DNA of 10,962 bases from JBDTCS01 sp039923455 (GTDB taxonomy: Bacteria > Bacteroidota > Ignavibacteria > Palsa-1295): NCBI GenBank assembly GCA_039923455.1, contig JBDTCS010000058.1:1-10962 (forward strand), written 5' to 3'. The position numbers and the translations under genes were made by a program. A model generated the notes under the pieces. That model did no database searches, had not been told where the DNA came from, and saw only the letters and a program-made list of their open reading frames with translations. This document shows, one piece after another, positions 1-6,558 of this stretch (positions within the stretch are counted from its first letter, which is position 1; every line of letters begins with the position of its first letter).

Positions 1-1
1 C

Positions 2-940
2 ATTCCAGTTTATTGTCTTTTTTTATTCTTGCTAATTGTAAGTAGCTGCTCTACTCCTTCCTCGCCGACTCAGAGTCTTGGCAATATCTGGACTACTGCT
101 TCCTCGAAAGGATTTACCCCTCGGGGAGGATTGACAGCGAGCGTTGTTGGAGGGAAGATCTACGCCATAGGTGGTTACTATTTTGATAGTACACATACCA
201 ACGCCATTTTTTATGATACTGTTGAAGTATTCGATCCATCATCGAATGCATGGAGCAGACCTCTAACTTCCGGTTCATTTACCGGAGGCATCGCTATCAC
301 TGCAAGCGTTATCGACGGCAAGATCTATGTAATGGGCTGGAAGAGGGACAGTGTTGGTGTGGGAATTCTCCAGGTCTTCGATCCCTCAACTAACGCATGG
401 AGTACTCCGTCAACATCAGGAAGACTTCGAGGCGAAGAGGGTCTAAGTTCACGCGTTGCAGCAGGCAAGATCTACGCTAGGAGTATATTGGTGCTTGGCT
501 CGGTAATCACCCCTACAATCGACACGCAGGGTTTTCAAGTGTTCGATCCTGCTAACAACGCTTGGAGCATTCAAAAGGGATATGGCTTCTTCGATGATAC
601 ATCCGGTTTCAATTGTTGGAATGTGTTCGATAACAACATTTATGTAGTGGGGAAAAAAGTTTGTAACATCTTCGATCCAACAACCAGCACGTGGAGCACC
701 TTTCCAACAAAGGGAACAACCTTTGGGTCAGGCGCAACTTCATGCGTTCTGAATGGCAAAATTTATGTCTTCGGAGATAGCACAAATATTTTTGATCCAC
801 TCACAAAAACATGGAGTACACCTCCTACAACAGGTACATTCACTCCACGCGATTACCCAGCATCCTGTGTTCTCGGTAACCAAATTTACGTATTGGGAGG
901 ATTTGACCCTCTTGACCCGATCCAAGTTTTCACGCCATGA
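2..940 (+). CDS. Kelch-repeat lipoprotein, 5' end outside the window
   Basis: The frame is open to the left edge. The first visible residues, IPVYCLFLFLLIVSSC, are the hydrophobic core and lipobox (V-S-S-C, Cys codon at 47-49) of a lipoprotein signal peptide, so the real start codon probably lies just before the window; an internal TTG at 29 would cut the signal peptide in half. The mature part has six kelch-like blades, recognised by [G/N]-x-[K/Q]-I-Y-[AV]-x-G followed by [VI]-FDP-x(4)-W-S (five copies ending near bases 256, 404, 568, 697 and 816). The sixth blade lacks its own W-S strand, and the N-terminal NIWTT could supply it, closing a six-bladed propeller. The protein stops right after the last blade and has no T9SS sorting domain. 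Kelch propellers usually bind proteins or glycans; the ligand is unknown. It uses AGA/AGG for about half of its few Arg codons, unlike the CGN-rich genes downstream. Confidence 0.8.
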   Translation: MPVYCLFLFLLIVSSCSTPSSPTQSLGNIWTTASSKGFTPRGGLTASVVGGKIYAIGGYYFDSTHTNAIFYDTVEVFDPSSNAWSRPLTSGSFTGGIAITASVIDGKIYVMGWKRDSVGVGILQVFDPSTNAWSTPSTSGRLRGEEGLSSRVAAGKIYARSILVLGSVITPTIDTQGFQVFDPANNAWSIQKGYGFFDDTSGFNCWNVFDNNIYVVGKKVCNIFDPTTSTWSTFPTKGTTFGSGATSCVLNGKIYVFGDSTNIFDPLTKTWSTPPTTGTFTPRDYPASCVLGNQIYVLGGFDPLDPIQVFTP

Positions 941-1196
941 AAGTAGGTTGCAAATGAGACCGAACGTGCTCACCAACCGGAGAACCCCTCGAAACCAGAA
1001 TTTGGTACTGATAGTACAAATATAGTCGATTCTGGATCAAAACGGAGGCATAAAATGACTCCAAACAGGCAAAATCCGTGTCCAAATTATAGACCCCTCC
1101 GGCAACTTCTGGGAGCCTACGGGTGGATTTGTCGGTTGTACAGGTGTTGTGTTCCGGTTGTGTCTCGTGTTGCATTGCGGATAGAAGTACCCAAAA

Positions 1197-4100
1197 ATGG
1201 CCTCTTTGTTTACCCCATTGTTTAAACATACATTGCGGAGAAGTTTTCTCTTGGCTTCACGGCTGGTCGTTGTGATGCTCGGACTTGCAGCGATGCAAAA
1301 TGTCGCGAGTGCGCAAGTAGATTTTCTCACGACGCGTCCGATCATCGACAGCTTTCCGATTGTGCGAATCGGCGTATCGATCACCGATGGTGGCTTGCCA
1401 CCAAACACACTCACGAGCAGCGACTTTACCGTCACGGAAGATGGCAACAATGTTTCGCCACTGGAGCTTATCAATTGCCATGGTCAACCAAGTGCCGCGA
1501 TAGCGTTGTTGGTCGATGCATCGAGTTCGATGTTCTCGTCGGCAGGCAATGGAAACTACAACGCATACTATAATAGCTTTTCGAAATTCCTTGCGCTCGT
1601 CTCGCCGCCGTCAGAGCTTGCACTGATTCCATTCACAGATACCGCGTTCTATTATTTCCCCGGCGTGAAAAAATGTTGCTTCTATCAAGCAGGCAACAAG
1701 CCCGACACCACAGCGTTTATGGATTCGCTTCGCAGTATTCAGTTTCAAGGCAATACGAACATTGATATTGGTCTCAATTATGCCATCAGTGTTCTTGCGA
1801 CGAGTGCTCAAACGCGAAAAATCATTGTGCTCGCAACAGACGACGGTGTGATCAACGAAGCCGCACTCGCAGCGAAGCTTGCTTCACTCGACATCACACT
1901 CTTTGTGATGGAACTTGGACCGGATTCGATTTATGCGAATCAGGAACTCGCGCTCGAAGTTGGGGGGAAGTATTATCAAGCGATGGATTCGACGCGCTTC
2001 ACACCGATCATGACTACGATCGCCGAAGAGCTTTTCAGCGAGCGCTGCACGCTTCGTTATCGGAGTACCAATCCGTGTCCGTGGCTTGCGACGCATCCGG
2101 TGAATGTTCGTTTCGCTTACAAGTCTACGAATCTAAACTCCGCGCTGAGTTACATCATAGGCAAGAATACACACGACTCCATTGCTCCGAATCTTTTGAT
2201 CGATTCCTCACAGTTCACATCGCGGATAGTGCAAGGTTTTGAGACCTATCCATGTGGAAGTGGTATTCGATCGTTCACCGATTCGGCATTAAAAAATTTT
2301 GCAAAGCTAAAGCAGAAGCGCGGGTTGCCGAATACTGCATCCGATAGTTTGATCGTGTTGGATACACTCCAAGATGCGCACGGATGGTATGTTGTTCGAG
2401 ACTCGGCAAATAATTATCGGCGCATCGAACTGATTTATCATCCCAAGCCTGACACTATCGCACCGCAGATCCCGCTTCCAACATATTCCGGTGGTGCATA
2501 CACGGTCTCGATTCAAGAATTTAAGCCGTGGGATCGTGGCATCAACAATGTCACGCTTGACGCCGGTGCGAAGAATCTTTCGCTCGATAGTGTACAATAT
2601 ATCAGCAATCGATTTGCTCGAGCATATCTTCGCGTTCTTGTGCAAAAGGATTCAGCGCATGGATGTATCACGGCCGTCGATTCGTTCGGTAACAAGTCTT
2701 CGAGTTGCGTGCAGTGGAATGGTATCGGCGGTGACACGCTTCCGCCGCTCTTCAAGCAAGATATGATCGCAGAACCACGCCTAACACTTTCGGGCGTTGT
2801 GAGTGATCAGCGTGCGGGTGATAATGGATTGCAGAATGTTGTCGTGACACCAGTCAACAATACCTCGGCCCGAAATGTGAAGTTCACTTCGGTATGGCTG
2901 GCAACAGTGAGTGTTGCATTGATCGATTCGCTCTATCCGGCACTTGCAGCAGTCGATGGCACCGATAGCGCAGGTAATAGAGTGCAGGATACCTTGCGAT
3001 ATTTTCCGTTGCCGGATAACTTGTCACCGGAGTGTACGCTGACGAATCCGACACAGAGTACGATGCTCGTCAGTGCAACAGAAATACAAGCGTGGGATCG
3101 GGGCATTCGGACGATCGTCATGAATCCGATAAACACGAATGTCAATGCTGCGGCACCGGTATTCACAGACAGTAGGCATGCAAGCATGCTCATCACGATT
3201 CAAGATATTACTGCACCTGCGAGTGCGACCGTGATCGCTACCGATAGCCTCGGCAATACGTGCTCGAGCCTGTTGCTCTACTCACCGAACATCAAGACGG
3301 TGTTGCCACTCACGATTGCCGGACCGCTTGATTTTGGAAAAGTCGTTGCACCGGCAAAGATTCGTAAGACGATAAATGTCACCAATCCAAATACCGATCC
3401 CGTCACGCTGGTGAAAGTTGTTTCTTCCGGTGACGACTCTGTGTTCACATGGATTGAGTCCGTGCCGCTGACGCTCGCAGCAGGAGAGACGCGTCCATTC
3501 ACATTCGATTTTATTCCTAATCTGATCGGCACGTGGAATGCATCGTACCGCTTTTCGAGCGATTCGATTGTGATGGGGACGATACAAACAAAAGGCGTAT
3601 CGACAGGAGCGATCACAATCGCAGTCGACACGCTGACGCTCGGTAGTGCGGGTGATCTTGGCATGTTGCATTTGCGATTAAATGCCGCGCCAGCTCCGAT
3701 CAACTTCGATTCTATTTCGTTCGTACTCACCTACGATCACGATGTCGTTACGCTGAAAGATCCGACGCTTGATTGCGGATCGAATCCCGCGGATACAGGT
3801 CTTTGCAACTATACGATTTCGTCTTACATGGACAATGCCGGTGATCATCGAATAAAGTTAGTGCGCAATGACCGACTGAAATCTCCGGCGCCCCAATTTG
3901 CAAATAATGTTTTCTCGATCCCTGCAAGAAGTTATCTTGCTCGATCACGCAACACCGTTGTTACAATATCGAAACCTGATGCGGGTCCACTGGTCACGGT
4001 CGGATCGAATTCAGGAATGGTAACGATGGGTGATATTTGCGCGGACTCGACGATCCGCGGCTACCTCTACGGTCGGCTTGCAACCGCGATTGAAGGGATC

Positions 4101-4340
4101 ACACCAAATCCCGCTCGTTCGCAATTGAATATTACAATCAATAGCAAGACTGGTGGCAAGATAGCGATATCCATCACCGATGCTCTAGGCCATGAAGTGC
4201 TTTCGGAACCCCGAAATGTTAGTGTTGGCAATTCACAGATGACGCTGGATCTTCGAACGATTCCATCGGGGAGTTATCAATTGACGCTAACGTCCGACGG
4301 CAAACGCGGAGAGGTATTTCATCTTGATGTTGTTAAGTAG
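1197..4340 (+). CDS. Secreted vWA-domain protein with tandem repeats and T9SS type A sorting domain
   Basis: This 1047-residue protein is predicted to be exported and then secreted or surface-anchored by T9SS. Residues 1-40 form a signal peptide (basic HTLRRS, hydrophobic core, ending SAQ). Residues about 98-280 form a von Willebrand A domain with a full metal-ion-dependent adhesion site: D-A-S-S-S at 107-111, T187 and D215 in ATDDG. Residues 327-698 hold four tandem domains of about 93 residues. Residues about 703-800 resemble an ASH/HYDIN-type Ig-like domain (LDFGKV...INVTNPN...). Residues about 803-940 resemble a cohesin-like fold. Residues about 967-1047 are a T9SS type A sorting domain (ITPNPARSQLNI, then a SGSYQLTL strand). 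A role in metal-dependent adhesion or matrix binding is inferred from the vWA domain; the ligand is unknown. The ATG at 1197 is chosen because it gives a clean signal peptide; no strong ribosome site precedes it. There is no frameshift or break. Confidence 0.88.
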   Translation: MASLFTPLFKHTLRRSFLLASRLVVVMLGLAAMQNVASAQVDFLTTRPIIDSFPIVRIGVSITDGGLPPNTLTSSDFTVTEDGNNVSPLELINCHGQPSAAIALLVDASSSMFSSAGNGNYNAYYNSFSKFLALVSPPSELALIPFTDTAFYYFPGVKKCCFYQAGNKPDTTAFMDSLRSIQFQGNTNIDIGLNYAISVLATSAQTRKIIVLATDDGVINEAALAAKLASLDITLFVMELGPDSIYANQELALEVGGKYYQAMDSTRFTPIMTTIAEELFSERCTLRYRSTNPCPWLATHPVNVRFAYKSTNLNSALSYIIGKNTHDSIAPNLLIDSSQFTSRIVQGFETYPCGSGIRSFTDSALKNFAKLKQKRGLPNTASDSLIVLDTLQDAHGWYVVRDSANNYRRIELIYHPKPDTIAPQIPLPTYSGGAYTVSIQEFKPWDRGINNVTLDAGAKNLSLDSVQYISNRFARAYLRVLVQKDSAHGCITAVDSFGNKSSSCVQWNGIGGDTLPPLFKQDMIAEPRLTLSGVVSDQRAGDNGLQNVVVTPVNNTSARNVKFTSVWLATVSVALIDSLYPALAAVDGTDSAGNRVQDTLRYFPLPDNLSPECTLTNPTQSTMLVSATEIQAWDRGIRTIVMNPINTNVNAAAPVFTDSRHASMLITIQDITAPASATVIATDSLGNTCSSLLLYSPNIKTVLPLTIAGPLDFGKVVAPAKIRKTINVTNPNTDPVTLVKVVSSGDDSVFTWIESVPLTLAAGETRPFTFDFIPNLIGTWNASYRFSSDSIVMGTIQTKGVSTGAITIAVDTLTLGSAGDLGMLHLRLNAAPAPINFDSISFVLTYDHDVVTLKDPTLDCGSNPADTGLCNYTISSYMDNAGDHRIKLVRNDRLKSPAPQFANNVFSIPARSYLARSRNTVVTISKPDAGPLVTVGSNSGMVTMGDICADSTIRGYLYGRLATAIEGITPNPARSQLNITINSKTGGKIAISITDALGHEVLSEPRNVSVGNSQMTLDLRTIPSGSYQLTLTSDGKRGEVFHLDVVK
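2175..3290 (+). repeat. Four tandem ~93-residue domains inside the vWA protein
   Basis: The copies begin at residues 327, 419, 513 and 607, so the spacing is 92, 94 and 94 residues. Each starts with D-[STN]-[IL]-x-P (DSIAP, DTIAP, DTLPP, DNLSP). About 30 residues later each has a [DS]-x-G-[IL] turn (SGI, DRGI, DNGL, DRGI). Near the end each has an [AV]-x-D-S-x-[GN]-N motif (VRDSANN, AVDSFGN, GTDSAGN, ATDSLGN). Copies 2 and 4 share WDRGI exactly; copy 1 is the most divergent. The D-x-x-x-P opening and D-S-x-G-N ending are typical of bacterial Ig-like surface domains, so a beta-sandwich stalk is the likely structure, but I cannot name the family. The repeats diverge at DNA level, which argues for old duplications. 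Confidence 0.75.
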
Positions 4341-4369
4341 AATAGCTGCAGTGTATTGATTGTTTTTGC

Positions 4370-4410
4370 GAGGGTGCAGCATAATCGTGCTTGCACCTTC
4401 TTTCATTTAT
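4370..4410 (+). terminator. Likely rho-independent terminator after the vWA gene
   Basis: Bases 4370-4378 (GAGGGTGCA) pair with 4392-4400 (TGCACCTTC) over 9 bp with one G-U pair. An inner GCA/TGC pairing extends the stem past a bulged T, leaving a short loop. The stem is followed by the T-rich TTTCATTTAT. It lies 30 bases after the vWA stop codon. It also makes the upstream TTG (4360) an unlikely start for radA. Confidence 0.5.
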
Positions 4411-4434
4411 CAACGAAGCGCCCACGTTCATCGT

Positions 4435-5808
4435 ATGTCCAAATCCAAAACGCAATTCGTCTGTCAAACTTGCGGATACATTTCTCCACGTTGGATGGGG
4501 AAGTGCGCTGAGTGCAACGGGTGGAATACGTTCATCGAAGAAACTACAGCGAGTCCAAGTTCTGCCCAAGCAAAGGGCGCTCGGAGCTTCTCGGCAGGTA
4601 CCGGCACTGCTCGTCCGGTGCAACTGAAGGATATTGATATTGTCGAAGAAGATCGCATCAAGACCGGCATCGCAGAGTTCGATCGTGTGCTCGGAGGCGG
4701 CATCATGGCTGGTTCGATTGTGCTTGTTGGTGGCGATCCGGGAATCGGAAAGTCCACACTGATGATGCAGATGGTTCGCGGATTACTGACATCCAGAACG
4801 CTCTATGTTTCGGGCGAAGAATCTGCAAAGCAACTTAAGATGCGTGCCGAGCGACTCAAGCTCAAGAACGACGATCTTGCAATTCTTTCCGAGACGAACG
4901 TTGAAGCCGTACTCGAACAAACACGACAGCATGCGCCCGATATTCTTATCATTGATTCGATACAAACGATGTACCGTCCGATGATCGAGTCTGCGCCGGG
5001 CTCCGTTGGTCAAGTGCGCGAATCGACTGCACTGTTGATGCAGTTTGCGAAGATGTCGGGTATTCCTGTTTTTGTGATCGGTCACGTTACAAAAGAAGGG
5101 ACGATTGCAGGTCCGAAAGTTTTGGAGCATATCGTCGATACGGTTTTGCAATTCGAAGGTGAACGTACACATGCGTATCGCATTTTGCGCGCCGCAAAAA
5201 ATCGTTATGGTTCGACCAATGAGATCGGTGTGTTCGCGATGACCTCCGAGGGATTGCGCGAAGTACTGAATCCTTCCGAAGTGTTTCTCTCGGAGCGACA
5301 ATATGGTTCGTCGGGATCCGCAGTGTGCGCTGTGCTTGAAGGCACACGCCCGGTGCTTCTGGAAGTACAAGCACTCGTGACACATTCAACGTATAACAAT
5401 CCGCAGCGAACAGCGACCGGTTACGATCAGCGGCGAATCGCGATGTTGCTTGCTGTGCTCGAGAAGCGACTCGGTGCGCGAATCTCGACAAGCGATGTCT
5501 TCATCAATATCGCCGGTGGACTCTATGTCGATGAACCGGCAGCTGATCTCGCAATCGTGATGTCGGTGCTTAGTTCGCAGCGAGATATTCCTGTTGATTC
5601 GAAGGCGTGCCTGATTGGCGAAATCGGTCTCGGTGGGGAAGTGCGTGCTGTTCCGCAGATCGAACTTCGTGCGGCAGAAGCTGTCAAACTTGGATTCGAG
5701 CACATTGTAATTCCAAAAGCGAATCGCAAAGCGCTGCCGAAATCTTTCGATGGTGCGCGAATCTCTGCGATCGAAAAACTTTCCGAAGCGGTAGATCTTG
5801 TTTTGTGA
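4435..5808 (+). CDS. radA: DNA repair protein RadA (Sms)
   Basis: RadA is a cytosolic RecA-like ATPase that helps process recombination intermediates by driving branch migration with RecA. The 457-residue length is normal for the family. Residues 10-27 form the N-terminal C4 zinc finger (C-x2-C at 10/13, C-x2-C at 24/27). Walker A is GDPGIGKST at 100-108, Walker B is LIIDS at 171-175, and the RadA-specific K-N-R-[FY]-G motif is KNRYG at 255-259. From about residue 280 there is a Lon-like domain, including GGLYVDEPAADLA at 361-373, with no protease catalytic serine visible, as expected for RadA. The frame is open further upstream to a TTG at 4360, but the ATG at 4435 places MSKSKTQFVC at the usual N-terminus and avoids translating through the terminator hairpin. 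It is probably co-transcribed with the pyrophosphatase gene 16 bases downstream. Confidence 0.97.
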   Translation: MSKSKTQFVCQTCGYISPRWMGKCAECNGWNTFIEETTASPSSAQAKGARSFSAGTGTARPVQLKDIDIVEEDRIKTGIAEFDRVLGGGIMAGSIVLVGGDPGIGKSTLMMQMVRGLLTSRTLYVSGEESAKQLKMRAERLKLKNDDLAILSETNVEAVLEQTRQHAPDILIIDSIQTMYRPMIESAPGSVGQVRESTALLMQFAKMSGIPVFVIGHVTKEGTIAGPKVLEHIVDTVLQFEGERTHAYRILRAAKNRYGSTNEIGVFAMTSEGLREVLNPSEVFLSERQYGSSGSAVCAVLEGTRPVLLEVQALVTHSTYNNPQRTATGYDQRRIAMLLAVLEKRLGARISTSDVFINIAGGLYVDEPAADLAIVMSVLSSQRDIPVDSKACLIGEIGLGGEVRAVPQIELRAAEAVKLGFEHIVIPKANRKALPKSFDGARISAIEKLSEAVDLVL

Positions 5809-5824
5809 AGCAAACTAAGCAACG

Positions 5825-6418
5825 ATGATCTTTATACTCGCAACCAACAATCCGCACAAACGCGAAGAGCTTCTCGCGATTCTTTCGCAGCTGGTTGCTC
5901 GCGATATCGAAGTGCGAACACTCGCCGAAGCCGGACTCGATGATATAACGATCGAAGAGACCGGCGCAACACTCGAAGAGAACGCATCGATCAAATCGCG
6001 AACGATCTTTGACTTGACGCAAATCCCAACGATTGCTGACGACACCGGTCTCGAAGTGGAAGCACTCGGTGGTGCACCTGGAGTGTACTCAGCCCGATAT
6101 GCCGGGGAGGCCGTGACCTACGCAGATAACGTAAACAAACTCATGATCGAGATGCACGGCAAAACCAATCGAGCCGCAGCGTTTCGAACAATCATCAGCT
6201 TCATTGATCATGTCGGTCGCGAACACCAGTTCGAAGGTACCGTCGAAGGAAGCATCGCGTTTGAACCAATCGGTACACAAGGCTTCGGCTATGACTCGGT
6301 GTTCCTACCGAATGAAGCAAATGGAAAAACGTTTGCGGAAATGTCAGCCGAGGAGAAGAATAAAATTAGTCACCGAGGAAGAGCGCTTAGAAAATTTGCA
6401 GAGTATCTCATAACGTAG
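5825..6418 (+). CDS. rdgB: dITP/XTP pyrophosphatase (RdgB/HAM1 family)
   Basis: This 197-residue cytosolic enzyme is predicted to hydrolyse deaminated purine nucleotides (dITP/ITP, XTP) to monophosphate plus pyrophosphate, keeping them out of DNA and RNA. The family motifs are all present: the substrate-binding TNNPHK near the N-terminus (residues 7-12), the E-E-N-A-x-x-K segment (51-57), the metal-binding/catalytic ADDTGL (71-76), PGVYSARYAG (85-94), GFGYDSVF (153-160) and the C-terminal SHRGRAL (182-188). Length is normal. The ATG follows the radA stop by 16 bases without a clear Shine-Dalgarno sequence, which suggests one transcript covering repair and nucleotide-pool cleaning. The gene ends 45 bases before a strong hairpin shared with the opposing gene. 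Confidence 0.96.
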   Translation: MIFILATNNPHKREELLAILSQLVARDIEVRTLAEAGLDDITIEETGATLEENASIKSRTIFDLTQIPTIADDTGLEVEALGGAPGVYSARYAGEAVTYADNVNKLMIEMHGKTNRAAAFRTIISFIDHVGREHQFEGTVEGSIAFEPIGTQGFGYDSVFLPNEANGKTFAEMSAEEKNKISHRGRALRKFAEYLIT

Positions 6419-6463
6419 GGGTAGTTATCTTTCTGCGTCTCCTTCGAGAGTTAAGAAACCGAA

Positions 6464-6493
6464 CCGCCCTCTGAATGCAAATTCGGAGGGCGG
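6464..6493. terminator. Hairpin between convergent genes, probable bidirectional terminator
   Basis: Bases 6464-6476 (CCGCCCTCTGAAT) pair with 6481-6493 over 13 bp with a single G-U pair, closed by a GCAA loop (GNRA type). It lies 45 bases after the rdgB stop and 65 bases after the stop of the minus-strand gene at 6559. The minus-strand continuation (TTCGGTTTCTT) is moderately T-rich; the + strand side has no T run, so termination may work better for the minus-strand gene. Confidence 0.65.
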
Positions 6494-6558
6494 CTTGGTG
6501 AATGAGAACAGCAGACTTTGCCTGAGCGCTCTTGGTGCAAGCGCTTACTTTTTCAGAC

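Noticed and set aside
1001..1020. Weak inverted repeat (GTACT-GAT-AGTAC) after the kelch gene
   Set aside because: Only a 5-bp stem plus a few A-T pairs and no T tract, so I do not call a terminator.
4783..5385. 200-codon minus-strand frame inside radA
   Set aside because: It lies wholly antisense to the RadA ATPase domain; Cys/His/Arg-rich composition is typical of a shadow frame.
4435..6418. Idea that radA and rdgB belong to a defence or mobile module
   Set aside because: Both are ordinary housekeeping genes with complete motifs; nothing beside them suggests a phage, integrase or toxin-antitoxin unit.
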